Shown here piece by piece: positions 31,508 to 42,010 of a stretch of DNA of 64,000 bases (positions are counted from its first letter, which is position 1; each line of letters begins with the position of its first letter). The DNA comes from Heligmosomoides polygyrus polygyrus. Lineage: Eukaryota > Nematoda > Chromadorea > Rhabditida > Heligmosomidae. The translations under genes and the position numbers were made by a program. The notes under the pieces were generated by a model. That model did not search any database. It was not told the DNA's origin and was given only the letters and a program-made list of their open reading frames with translations. The stretch spans positions 42,825,631 through 42,889,630 of the forward strand of contig OX377206.1 in assembly GCA_947396885.1 (NCBI GenBank), given 5' to 3'.

Positions 31508-32798
31508 TTAGGTTGTAACGAATTAAATGGCACTGGCTCGCACCATTTTTTGGCGCGTCTTTACGCGTTTGATCAAGAACAAACCGTAACATGTGGCATA
31601 TCATTTAGAAGCGCAAACTTTGCTCTACCGGTGAGTACCAAACCTATGTAAAAGTGGGAAAACTTTGGAGTTTTATTGACTTTTTTGCAGATGGACAAAA
31701 GGGTAATCCGAGGCATTTACTTGTATGAATTCAAGCTGGGCACTACAGCTAAGGAGGCGGACGAGAAGATCAACGCCGCATTCGGTCAAGGATGTTCCAC
31801 AATTCGGACGGTGTATCGTTGGTATTAGAAGTTCCGGAATGGAGATGAGAGCTTGGAAGAACATGAAGGTCGTGGGAGGCAGTCGTCGTGGGTAGTGATG
31901 TTGATGAGGACAAGCTGAAAGATGTGGTAGAGCAGGATCCACACAAAGGTACCAGGGAGATAGCGAAGGTTCTTGGCGTCAGTCACAACACAGCTGCCCG
32001 GCATATGAAGGAAATTGGAAAAACCAAAAAGCTGGAAAGATGGGTGCCTCACGAGCTGTCTGAGGAGCAAAGAAACCGACGATATGCGATCTCGTCCGCA
32101 CTGCTTCTACGGAACGAAACTGACCCATTCCTTGATCGCATCGTAACCTGTGACGAGAAATGGATAATGTACGACAACAGGCGACGATCGGCACAGTGGG
32201 TGGACAGCGATGAGAGCCCCAAGGTTTTTGCGAAGCCGGAATTGCACCAAAAGAAAGTAATGGTGACAGTATGGTGGTGTTCGCTGGGAATTATTCACCA
32301 CAGCTTCCTCCCTCCCGGTGAATCCATCACGACAGAGAAGTACTGCATTGAAATTGAAGAAAAGATGAAAAAGTTGAAGGATATCCGGCCGGCCTTGGTA
32401 AACCGAAGGCGAGTTCTCCTTCTGCACGACAATGCTCGCCCCCATGTAGCACGAATGACGTTGCAGAAATTGAATGAGCTGAGCATTGAAACTCTACCAC
32501 ATCCTCCGTTTTCTCCCGACCTCTCCCCAACAGACTACCATTTCTTCAAGCATCTTGGCGACTTCTTGGTAGGGAAAATATTCAAATACCAACAGGATGC
32601 CGAAAGTGCCTTCGAAGATTTCGTCAGTTCCAGAACTTCTGATTTTTATGCTACTGGGATAAAAAAGCTTGTGTCACGTTGGCAAAGATGTGTAGAATCA
32701 GAAGGTTTTCATTTCGATTAATAAGCTTGCCTACAAGCCGAGATATTAACTGTTTAAATTTACAGTGGTTCAGTGCCATTTATTTCGTTACAACCTAA
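31508..32798 (+). mobile_element. mariner transposon, copy 2 (1291 bp)
   Basis: Same inverted repeats as copy 1, with TA at 31506-31507 and 32799-32800. It is 11 bases longer because of an insertion in the coding part near 31881-31891. Confidence 0.92.
31691..32721 (+). pseudogene. mariner transposase, copy 2 (stop plus frameshift)
   Basis: ATG 31691. The same TAG as copy 1 lies at 31826-31828. Eleven extra bases (GTCGTCGTGGG-like, near 31881) shift the frame between the DNA-binding and catalytic parts. The catalytic frame 31888-32721 is otherwise open and retains TCDEKW, HDNARPH and PTDYHFF. Near-identity to copy 1 shows recent duplication. Neither copy can make a full-length enzyme without readthrough. 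Confidence 0.9.
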
Positions 32799-32998
32799 TA
32801 CTGACCGGTTTTTAACTGGTGACACCCGAGGGTATAGTTCGAATACTCAAGGTCTTCCCTTGGGCTGTAGTAGTTTGAATCGCCACGTAATTCGAGATGT
32901 CGGCCCATGAGTCCTGAATTTGAGTACAGCTGCCGGGTCTGTGGGACGAAGACATGCTCAAAGAAGGAGAACGTAGTTTGAGTGGTCATGCCATGTGG

Positions 32999-33313
32999 CT
33001 AACCTATCACAACGAAAAGATTATTCATCTGGAAGATACGTCCTTCTGGAAAGCGGACGTCGAAGTCCTTGAGTATGCTGGCCATCCGTTCGGCCTGCTT
33101 GACTTCTTCCCTCGAAGACGTCAAGCACAACGATAGACCACGCTTCAGTGTGAGTAGGTGGATCATCACTCCAACAACTGCGAACATTCTTGGTGTTAAG
33201 TTGTATACCAACTTCCGTGGACCTTTGATTTCCATGTGACAGACAAGGGTGAGAAAAAGTGTGTTTCGATGGCTGTTTAGGTCAGTTTTCGGGATCCACC
33301 AGCCTCGTCTCAC
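32999..33313 (-). CDS. element G internal ORF, unknown protein
   Basis: 104 codons on the minus strand. The segment SREEVKQAERMASILKDF is matched in the ORF at 37758-38042 (SREEIKLAERTASILKNF), preceded in both by VVxIHLxTLKxG. Conservation at protein level between two copies of a repeat suggests a once-coding region, perhaps a transposase N-terminus or accessory protein. I recognise no catalytic motif. It may be only a remnant. Confidence 0.4.
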   Translation of the reverse strand: MRRGWWIPKTDLNSHRNTLFLTLVCHMEIKGPRKLVYNLTPRMFAVVGVMIHLLTLKRGLSLCLTSSREEVKQAERMASILKDFDVRFPEGRIFQMNNLFVVIG

Positions 33314-34119
33314 ATTTCAACCACCTTTGACATCAAATCATCGTCTCTTTGAAAATCTGAGCAGGATGGTTTTCCCGAAGTTATTGGAACATGAAGGGAA
33401 GCACGTTTTGCTTCATGCACGTTGTGTCTGTCTATTACTCATGTAGAATGTCCATGCACCATTATATCGAATATCTTCCTCTTTGCCTTGTGGATAGAAA
33501 CAGGTCAGAAACAAACAAGTCGCAACAAGGTGACTTTCCACAGCATACAGCTGGAAAATGAAGAAAACGCCTGAGAATTATCTAGATGTCAAGACCCCTC
33601 AAGTCTCAACCGACCAGTGAAAATGCAAAAGTGTTACAATACACGAGGGCAAAACCTTCGACCACCATCTTATGATGCAACGCCACCATCTATCGATCCG
33701 CTTGCCGACGGTGGCATCGCGGGTGTAGAAGAGAGGCCAAGCGTTCGTGAAACGCTGATTCCCTAGTAACTTCAAGAACCCCTACTCCATGTGTTTATCG
33801 ACTTCGCCAGAAAGAAACACAAATTATACTTTATACTAATTGAAGGGTGGAGATTCTTTCTATGTGGTCGCTCATCCCGCTCTGACATGCACCTTAGACC
33901 CTCCCTTGTAAGAGACCGCCTTTCAAAGATTCTAAAAACTATAGACCAATAGGTATGTGTTCAATTTTTGCTAGTGCATTTGATAAGATTGTGCAGGAAC
34001 ATTATAGAACATCTTGATAAAATAATATAGTTTCTGTGTCTCGATTTGGTTTTTAAGAGGTAGATATGTTGGAACTGCGGTACTCACATCAGTAAACGAC
34101 TGGCCCCGCGCAGTGGGAG

Positions 34120-35095
34120 TTGAAAGAACAAACGGATGTAACCTACTTTGATTTTTCTAAGGTTTTTGACAAAGTTCCAACGGAGAAACTGCTCCCAAAA
34201 CTAGAAATAATAGGCCTCGCTGCCATGTTAATAAAGTGGTTACAGGAGTTTCTAACGGGTAGAACATATCAAATTCGAGTGTTGGTCCGATTTCCCAGTG
34301 CACCTTCCGCCCACAGTGGGGTTCCGCATGGATTAGTCTTATGCCTCTTCTTGCTCTTATTGTACCCGTTCGAGCTGCCTGAAGTTATTTCTAGATTTGG
34401 GGTGATCTCAAAAATGTACGCGGATGATATCAAAACTTATAAAACCATATTGTAAAAAAAAGCACCGGGCCTACAACTTATCCAAGATCATAAGAACGAG
34501 AGATCCCCAAGTATGTTTGCGAGCATAAAAGACTTACGAGTTGAATGCGGAGTGACCGTATTTAGTTCGGTCAAGAGGAAACACTGACACACCGTCTAGG
34601 AGTTCAAAACAGTTTTACACTTGAGCAAGTAATGCGATTTTTTTGAATTGAAGTAGACTCAAATCCGGCACCATGCTAAGAGGACGAAACTGCTCGGACA
34701 ACCGTCCTTCTCTATCAGGAGGAGAAAAAGGGTAGGCTATCAATAAGGTTTATAGACCTTCGGTGTTCCGCGGACTAAAACCGTGAGAGGAAAGCTTGGG
34801 CTACGAGTCTCCATGGTATATAGGAAGTATTGAGGAGCTAAACTCATTGCTAAATGACATTGAACCTCTGCCGTAGTAGACCCTGCCGGGTTTGTCTGTT
34901 CACGTTTTCAAGACTATTATCATATAACCAGCTTGAAAGTAATATGTATTGATGTATTTTTTTTAATGATCTGTGTTTCCGTAAGAGTTTTGTTTGTTGA
35001 TCTATGGCAGTGTTCCACTCTTTTCTTATAATCGAATGATTTACACTTGTGACACTATCTCACGTATTTAATAAAATTAATAAACAAATGTTTGC
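34120..35095 (+). pseudogene. CR1-like retrotransposon fragment (RT palm and 3' tail)
   Basis: 34120-34455 encodes YFDFSKVFDKVPTEKLL, HSGVPHGLVLCLFLLL and KMYADDIKTYK, three consecutive RT motifs including the YADD active site. Then come decayed sequence and an A/T-rich end (TTTAATAAAATTAATAAAC near 35070). The 5' part is missing. VPHGLV instead of VPQGSV and the stop at 34453 show decay. Confidence 0.75.
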
Positions 35096-35315
35096 TCCTT
35101 CTACTTTATGACGTAGCCCTTGTCTAATTTTCTTTTATTGTGGCTTTGTGCGAGAAGTAATTCCTTAAGCTTTGTTTTAGCGCGAGACTTTTGATTTGTG
35201 CCTTGGCAGAGATTTCTGGCAATTGGAAATTAATTAAAACTCTTTTTTTTTTTGCTGTTGCTTAGAACAGGTGCGGTGAAAGCATCAATAACCGTTACGA
35301 ACTTCTGTATTCCAG
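35096..35315. other. end of intron 3
   Basis: Unique T-rich sequence leading to the acceptor CTTCTGTATTCCAG of WDR91 exon 4. Confidence 0.4.
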
Positions 35316-35518
35316 CGTTTCCTTACCACCCCAAACCGGAAAGCTGTCAGGCTTATCGCAAGTACTACAGTAGCGAATGGCGGGAAATTTTCGTCATATC
35401 TCTCCACAACTTTGTCAGAATCGCGATCCAATCAGCGTCAAGATCACACCTTATGGAGATGCTGGAGTTCTTAACCGAGGAAGATGAACAGGGAAATTCG
35501 GCAGAAAGTTCACATGCA
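35316..35518 (+). CDS. WDR91: WDR91 (SORF-2) exon 4
   Basis: 203 bases after acceptor TGTATTCCAG (35306-35315), ending before donor GTAAGT (35519). It enters in phase 1 and leaves in phase 0, coding 68 residues with the split Ala. The peptide has AFPYHPKPES, YRKYYSSEWREIF and VISLHNFVRIAIQS. Human WDR91 has LPFLPSPDTN, YFSRQWADTF and IVSLHNFLSVLFQC in this place; the SLHNF block is diagnostic. The end, EMLEFLTEEDEQGNS, is acidic and corresponds to the start of the linker/coiled coil. Codons upstream of 35316 (from 35252) are intron read-through. Confidence 0.92.
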
Positions 35519-36084
35519 GTAAGTTAACGAAAAAGTCTGTACTGTAATAATGGGGAATTCAGGGTTGTTAAAACTAAATATCGCTTAATTTTTGCGTGTT
35601 TTCGGCAACGTTTGAATGCACTGAAAATGTATCCTGTTTTCTCAAAGAAGTTAAGTGATTTCAAAATTTTGCGTGACCTTCTTTTGTCTCCTTCCCTTCC
35701 ACGAATATAGTGTGAATATGTAAGTTCTCATGTTTCCCATAGTAAGGGTTTAAACAAGTTCTCTGGATCTCAGTTAGAAGAAAACATACAAGAGAAGGAT
35801 ACTAGGCTGCAGTGGCACTTTAAGAGGGTATCACTATCACTACCTATATATAAAAAAGTTTGCCTTCGATGACATTTGGGGAATGTTTGAACGCCTCAGC
35901 GTGACTTCCGCAGGGAAGATTTTTCCTTCAACATAGGACGATGTGGCGGCAGAGGAAGCGCTGGCTCTTGGAACTTGATACAACGACAGCTGCGCGCGTT
36001 TTTGAGCGCCCCGGTTCAGAAGGCGTACCGCAGACGTCGTTCAGACGTCGGGATTCAGAAAAGGTTGCGTAAATAGGGGACCAC
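35519..36084. other. start of intron 4, with repeat M
   Basis: 35519-35870 looks unique with no coding match. 35875-36087 is the second copy of the repeat at 25970-26215, into which element H1 inserted. Confidence 0.45.
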
Positions 36085-36087
36085 TAA

Positions 36088-37196
36088 CAAGAGAGGCCCA
36101 TGAACTTCCCCCAAAGATTTTCAACGTGACCTATATGGTCTTGTAGAGCATCGGACGAGGATCACGGAACTGTGCTTCGTTTTTGCTACGGGCCACTGGG
36201 TGGTCCAAAAATGGCAAAAAAATGGTTCAGGGCGGGCCTATAAGGCAAACGTGACACTAGGAATGACCCTGTCGTGCTCTAAATTTAACTTACAAAAGGT
36301 TTGGAGCTCAAATTAAAGTTTGATTGCAGTAATTTTTTACGTTTCCTAGACGAAGCTGCAGTGTACGTTCAAGTGATTCAATCGCCGCCGCTTGCGGCAG
36401 CGACTGGATGGCCGGGTGGGTAGCGTGGCGGACTTGCGGGAGGGGCTCGAGGGTCCGATACTGGAGGTGGGGTTTCAGCGTCCCTAGGTGGACTCTTAGC
36501 GTTTTTGCAAATGAAGACTACATTTTGGTTCCAGTAGGGTACTTGCACTCACTCCCTCAACTCTGGAGATCGAAAAAGATTTTTCGCCCCAAATTCATCT
36601 ACAGGGTTATCTGGGATGCAGATCACCAACAATCGTTTTCGGTGAAACGATGGATATGTGCAAGCTAAAGCAGTATAAGCAGAATAACCGGCTCTGCCGC
36701 CTTTCACAACTCCATAGGTCGAGGAGAGGACGAAAGAAAAAGTTTTGCCCAAACATCGCCCACGGGAGTTATTTGGGGTGCTAATCACGGATATGACATC
36801 CATTTTTAAAATTTCGGTCGATTACGGTAGGTTACGGTAGATATGGGTGACTAAAGCTCCGCACGTTAGTTGGATCGCTTCCTTCTCCAATGTTGTCAGG
36901 CATATTTTCCAACCTTCGACCGCAACTTTGATGAAAAGTAGTACAAGCAAAGTGGTCATATAGAAAAAGAACGACAGATTCGTGGTCAGCAGCTAAAATA
37001 GTTCCTGACAGGGCTATTCTAGGTGTCACTTATGCCTTATCAACCCGCTCTGAAGTGACACTATTTTTGCCATTTCCGGACCACCCAGTGGCCCTTAGCA
37101 AAAACGAAGCACAGTTCTGTGATCCTCGTCCGATGCCGTACAAGACCATATAGGTCTCATTGAGAATCTTTGGGGAAAGTTCATTGGCTTCCCTTG
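36088..37196. mobile_element. TIR element H, copy 1 (1.11 kb), TAA-flanked
   Basis: Ends CAAGAGAGGCCCATGAACTT and complement of CAAGGGAAGCCAATGAACTT. Inverted arms extend about 190 bp (GACCTATATGGTCTTGTA, GGCCACTGGGTGGTCC on both sides). TAA lies at 36085-36087 and 37197-37199. It is almost identical, in reverse orientation, to 62332-63439. It carries a tRNA-like segment (36400-36466) and open frames of 84-86 codons preserved in both copies but with no recognisable domain. It is non-autonomous in this window. End sequence and target size tie it to element G. Confidence 0.88.
36400..36466 (+). other. tRNA-like segment inside element H1
   Basis: GGATGGCCGGGTGGGTAGCG resembles a tRNA D-arm with A box (TGGCNNAGTGG), and GGGTCCGATACTGG 35 bases later is a B-box-like sequence. 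In copy H2 the B box is closer to consensus (GGTTCGATACT). The same segment, in varying decay, occurs in elements I (45620 and 47140-47205) and J (47890, 51490). It may act or have acted as an internal pol III promoter. It cannot fold into a full tRNA as far as I can see. Confidence 0.6.
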
Positions 37197-37344
37197 TAAG
37201 GGAAGGTGACCAGTAAGGGGGGTGGGCAGAAATGGCTGGACCCGTAAAGGGGCACCAGTAAGTGGGCTGACCAGTAAGCAAGCGGCAGGCAAGGGGGACA
37301 ATAAGGGGCGGGGTGCAGTAAAAGGGGACCATTGAGAAGGGGGA

Positions 37345-38090
37345 TTAACAAGGGAAGGGTCTGAAGCGTATGTTTGAACGGGGAGAGCGAGTCATATAGG
37401 AAGAATCCCCACTCCTCACTTGATATGAAAATGTGCTATTGCCAAGGCGTTAAACCCAATGAGTAGGGGGTCACAATGGGAAACGACGCATCACGAGTTT
37501 GGGGTCTTGTACGCCCGCGATGCATCTGCAGCCAGTGGCTCGGAGCGCAGGTGAGTAGAGAGTTGACTCGTGCGAGGAAGGTCGGGGGTTTGGTTCCTCT
37601 GCGCTGCTACATCTTTACATTTCAACTGACTGGTTGAGATTTGGGGAGTTCTGAAGTCTATACCATTTTCAGAAGTTTTCTGCGTTTTCTGAAATCATTA
37701 TATGTCTTCCTTCATTGTTATGAGTACGCAACCGAAATCCAATTGAAGACGTACCCTTTACTCCAAAACAAGAGTTCCATCTGAAAACATTATGATATGC
37801 CCAGTGCTTGCTTGCCTCTCCACGTCCATCAGTTCACGTTGCGGATCCCAATCTTCTTCCTGTTCTTCCACTACTTCCCGCTGTTCGTCTTTGTCAACTT
37901 CAAGTTGACGTGCTTCGAAGTTCTTTAGTATGCTGGCTGTCCGTTCGGCCAGCTTGATTTCTTCCCTCGAAGGTTCCTTGTCTAAAGATGGGCCACACTT
38001 CAGCGTGTGCAGGTGGATCACCACTCGAGCATCGACGGACATTGTTGGTGTTAGGCAAATATGAGGGAAAGAATGTATCGCCGCCGCTTA
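37345..38090. mobile_element. element G, truncated copy
   Basis: Left terminus CAAGGGAAGGGTCTGAAGCG after TTAA at 37345. It follows the left arm through TTCAACTGACTGGTTGAG (37619) into the interior, and is cut at 38091 by the 3' end of a CR1-like element. Preceding 37200-37345 is GGGGACCAGTAAGG-type minisatellite. Confidence 0.65.
37758..38042 (-). CDS. element G internal ORF, second copy
   Basis: 94 codons: VVIHLHTLKCG, SREEIKLAERTASILKNF, then a strongly charged part (DKDEQREVVEEQEEDWDPQR). Matches the minus-strand ORF at 32999-33313 in the first half. The acidic stretch before WDPQREL reads like a linker in a larger transposon protein. No known catalytic residues were seen. Confidence 0.42.
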   Translation of the reverse strand: MSVDARVVIHLHTLKCGPSLDKEPSREEIKLAERTASILKNFEARQLEVDKDEQREVVEEQEEDWDPQRELMDVERQASTGHIIMFSDGTLVLE

Positions 38091-41000
38091 GGTTTATTTA
38101 TTTATTTATTTATTTATTTATTTGCACTACATAGTGCGCCATGATCAACAATTAATCAACATGGACACGGTGAAAACAAAGCAACGATGTTTTAAAAAAT
38201 GAGAACAAAAACAAACAACTAAAACTCCTCAATAACCCAACCCAGCGCTTAGTGATGCTAGCTGACAAGAACAAAATTAATTAACAGGAGTCGACTTGCA
38301 AATAAATGACGAGGTAAAGAAAAAAAGAGAAACGAAGGTTTATGGAGTGGGCAATTCAATGGGAAACGAGCAGTGGCCCGCGAACACTGCAAGTCGCAAG
38401 GAAGAACGGCTCCGGATACCAGCTTAGTAGGTCCGCCGCTCCCATTAAAGCCCACATGACGGCTGCTAGGAGACGCAGTGGAAAAGTGGCAAATGAGTTT
38501 CCAAAGGCAATAAGATTGACAAAAAAAAACAAGAACAACAAAGAAAAGGGTTGGGGAAATGTAGGGAACAACAACGCCAGAAATCAGATAACATTGGGGA
38601 ATTAATTAGGCATCAATACAGAAACCAGATTAGTAACTTAAAGTAAAGTATAAACCAAAGACTAAGTGAACAAAAAAACTCATCAGCAATTGAAAAAAAA
38701 CTAAAGTAAGTTTTTTTTAAAGTAAATAAAAGTAAAACGGAAGTAAAACCTGCCAAAAAGGAAAGCAGTGTTGCATATATTCAGGAAATGTCCTCTAAAT
38801 GCAGCATAGAGAGTAGGTTTATTTTTCTCAACGTTCTACGAAAAACATTGGCATTTGGCGATTCTAGTAAGCTTGAATGCAAAGTTTGCAGCCAGCGAGC
38901 GCCACGGTAAAAAATCGAATTGAACACTTTATCGCGATATTTCTTTTTCACGTTTTTTTTTCACGGTAGTGAAAAAGGTAGTGATTACGGTGACCCAGCG
39001 TTGGCAAGAATGTCCAATATTTGCTGGCTTTGAGTCTTGATTCGCCTTTTAGTACTTTAAAGCAGAAAACGCTAAATATACGCCTATAAAACAGGCTCTT
39101 GAGGTTAAAAAGTCTGAGCCTTTCCTCATAATTAGGAATCACTCGTGTATCGTTTGGAGTACGTACGCATCTATAAAACAGAATTTTTGTGAAGGAGTTT
39201 TGCACTTTTTCAATTTTGGATTGAGACTTTTTTTGTAAAAGGACTCCAAACATCAGAACAGTACTCTGAATAGGAATGACAAGCGATTTATATGAAGTGA
39301 TCAGTATAGAGTGGTCATCACACTTAATATTTCTGCAAATCAGGAAAAGTGTGGCAAAAGCTTTTTGCACAATAGTATCGATGTGATTTTCAGAGGTTAA
39401 CCGACGATCTAGAAAAACACCAAGATCACGAACCTCTGATAAGGAGGTTAGAACACAGTTCTTGAAACTGTACTCGTTGTTGTCCGAATTTCCAATATGA
39501 AAACTGATGTATTCGAATGATTCACAGGTAGCTCCCAAGCGATGGCCCACACCATCATATTGTTGATGGACTGAGATAAAGCTTGATAGACCTGAGTCTT
39601 ATTGCCATCATTGTAAGCGCCGTAAATCTTTATATCATCAGCGCACACTTGCACCTTCACACAAGGACCAGTAGTTAAACAGGCAGGAAGATCGCAAGCA
39701 CATACATACACAAGGAACAAAATCGGGGACAATAGACCTCGCTGTGGCGCTCCACTTGTACAATCATGGCAACTAGAAAAGGAGTTTCCTACCTTTTCAC
39801 ACATATGTCTCCCACTCAAATAAGAGGGAATCCATACTAGAAGAGATCCCCTAATGCCCTCTTGGCAAAGTTTAGCTGAAAGTTTCTTTTGACACACCTT
39901 ATCGCAAACTTTGGACAAATCGAAGTAAATGATATCCACAGAATCTCTATTATTCAATGCAAGATTCCAGTCAAAAATGGAGTCCGACAGTTGAGTGGCC
40001 GTGGAAGCACCAGCAGTGAACCCGTGTTGCTGGGCAGGAATAGATCTGTTTTTGAATAGAAGCGAGATCAGCTTCTCTCGCCATATTTTTCCATGACCTT
40101 TATTGGGGTAGGAGTTATGCTTACCGGTCGAAATGAAGAAAGTAGAACGGATTTAGGACTCTTTGGAATTGCAGTTATAATAACTCTTTCCAAATTTCGG
40201 GAACCTCACTAAAAATCAGAGAAACGTTGAAAATCATTGATAAAGGTTTATGAAGCGAATGAGCACATTTCTTGAAGATTATTTGCGGAATACCGTCGAA
40301 TGGTACTGATGCAGAGCATCTTAGCCCCTCCATTACCTTTAGTACATCTCTTGCTTGTATGGTGATCTCGTTCATATTATCTGCGACCAAAAAGTCAGTC
40401 GTGTCTATTTGCTCCATCAAACTAGAAGAATTTGGTTCTTCTTCAGAAGATGAAGTGAAAACAGAAGCAAAATAGTTAGCGAGTGCTTCTGCCTTTTGAT
40501 CATCAGCTGCATAAAGAGCCCCTTTTCATCCTTAAGAACAGGTAGATCAGTGTGGGTCTTTAGCTTGCATCGTATAAGAGAAAACAACGCCTTTTTGTTG
40601 TATGTCCTGTATGCAAGCTTTTCATTATAACCCAAAAACCTCAAATGGTGATCCAATTCTTGGCATATCTTCTTGTATTGTGGCTGTAGAAGAGGATTTT
40701 CTAAATAGCTAAACAGACGTGATTTTTGTGCTATAAGATTGGAAATCTGTTTCGGATAGCGGCTTACAGGATTTTTTTTTTTGGTATCAAACGGTACGAA
40801 TCTAGCTAAACCAGAGTAAACGACGCTGCAAAATCATTTATATAGATCGTCAGTGCTTACATAAGATTGAAAAACTGTCCACCAATCTATGGAATTGAAA
40901 TAGCGCTCTAAACCGAAATAGTCCGCTTTAGAAAAATTTGGAAGAGGTAAATTTCTTCGATTCATCAACTTCAAAACCGACTGTATTATGATCAGATGAT

Positions 41001-42010
41001 GCAAAAGTGGGAAGAACGGCAGTGTCTTTAAGGATTGGTGTTGAACCCAAGACTATGTCAAGATTTGCATCACCTCGGGTAGGTTTCCTCACTTATTGGG
41101 TTAAACCACAATATTCAAAAAAATTCCACGATTTTTGTCATGTTCTGGCTAAGAGGTCTGTTGCAGTGAGCCCAATCAATGTCAAGGTTAAAACCACCCA
41201 GAACAATCAAGTGATTGATGGAGGGGCACAATTCTAGCAGTGAATCTATAAGGGCATCATCATCATAAGCGGTTGAATTTGGTGGGCGATATAACCAAAC
41301 TACTCTTAAAGCCACCATAAGAATAGAGTCAAATACATCAAGACTAAGGATGTCAGAATTGAGGCAGGCAGGGACATAACAGCAATCGAACTAAGCGTAT
41401 TTTTGGCTAAACAGCAGATACCGCCGCCTTTGCGACCCTTGCGATCCTTTCGGAACAGTTTATAGGGAGAATCAGCAAAAACCGGAGCCCGATGTTTTGC
41501 TAGAAAACCAAGTTTCTGTAACAAACAACAAATCTGGTTCGTAGCTTGACAAACGTAAGTGAAGGTGGTGTAGTTTGTTCGCTAGGCCAGGGGTGTTGAA
41601 CAAAAAGCATTTCAAGGCAGTGGGTGGTACACCGTGTCCAGTCAAGCGTTTCCCGAATCTCTCCTCTTAGGAAGGTCTTCGATCCGCCTTAACTCTCCAC
41701 GGTATATCACCCAGACCCGATCGTTTAACTGCTTGTTGCTTTCCCTGCATTCCTGCCTCAATCATACTCTCGCTGCTGCTCCTCGTATGACATGCTGCGG
41801 CGAACGCGAACCCTGCTGAAAGTAGCAGACCACCAAGCCTCCAAGAATTCGAAAGGGCAGCTGCCCAGTGCGACTTCGAGGGTAATACTACCTTCACCTT
41901 AAGAATACGTCCGCGTTCCTGTTTTCCCATGGGATATACCTCCAATGGGCGGCATTGGAGATCTAGAATATCGAAAACCTCGCTCATCTTCTCCTCGAGG
42001 TCGCGCTGTT
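38091..42010 (-). mobile_element. CR1-like non-LTR retrotransposon, 3.9 kb, degenerate
   Basis: Minus strand, 5' to 3'. 41987-41667: an ORF1-like segment (RGRILKVKVVLPSKSHWAAAL). 41524-41020: AP endonuclease pieces (YKLFRKDRKGRKGGGICC, VVWLYRPPNS, LGGFNLDIDW). 40656-40175: linker and RT start (VPFDGIPQIIFKKCA). 39957-39448: RT palm (IIYFDLSKVCDKV, SGAPQRGLLSPILFLVY, VCADDIKIYG). 39550-38948: thumb and C-terminus. A 3' UTR contains a GCGCACTATGTAGTGC hairpin and ends in (TAAA)n at 38125-38091. It is the longest copy of the family in the window. Multiple frameshifts and CADD in place of YADD/FADD make it inactive. Confidence 0.82.
39448..39957 (-). pseudogene. CR1-like reverse transcriptase core
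   Basis: 170 codons covering RT motifs A to D: FDLSKVCDKVCQKKL (catalytic Asp region), SYLSGRHM, SGAPQRGLLSPILFL (motif B) and VQVCADDIKIYGAY (motif C Asp pair). It continues in overlapping frames into 39550-38948, whose LTSLSEVRDLGVFLDRRLT is the usual thumb block. RT copies element RNA at a nicked target. Confidence 0.82.

Larger units (their letters stand above)
30712..32800 (+). repeat. 2.1-kb segmental duplicate, copy 2
   Basis: Counterpart of 19795-21871. Here the DNA continues to the right with the rest of element G, so this is likely the parental locus. It starts at GGTTTGGGAGACACGC. A degraded relative of the first 75 bases lies at 30368-30440. Confidence 0.9.
31110..33908. mobile_element. 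foldback/TIR element G (full-length), carrying a mariner
   Basis: Left arm from 31110 (AAAGGGGAGGGTCTGAAGCG) and right arm to 33908 (complement of CAAGGGAGGGTCTAAGGTGC) are inverted repeats of several hundred bp. The block TCAACTGACTGGTTGAG at 31390 pairs with its complement near 33615. TAA flanks both ends (31107-31109 and 33909-33911). A mariner (31508-32798) interrupts the left arm. The interior encodes a minus-strand ORF (32999-33313) shared with the copy at 37.3 kb. Other pieces are at 20193, 37345 and 57690-58765. The TAA duplication and CAAGGGA end link it to element H. Confidence 0.78.

Noticed and set aside
36549..36803. The 84-codon frame conserved in H1 and H2 as a real protein
   Set aside because: The two copies are nearly identical overall, so conservation of the frame says nothing; there is no domain and an overlapping frame exists on the other strand. 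Kept only as an observation within element H.
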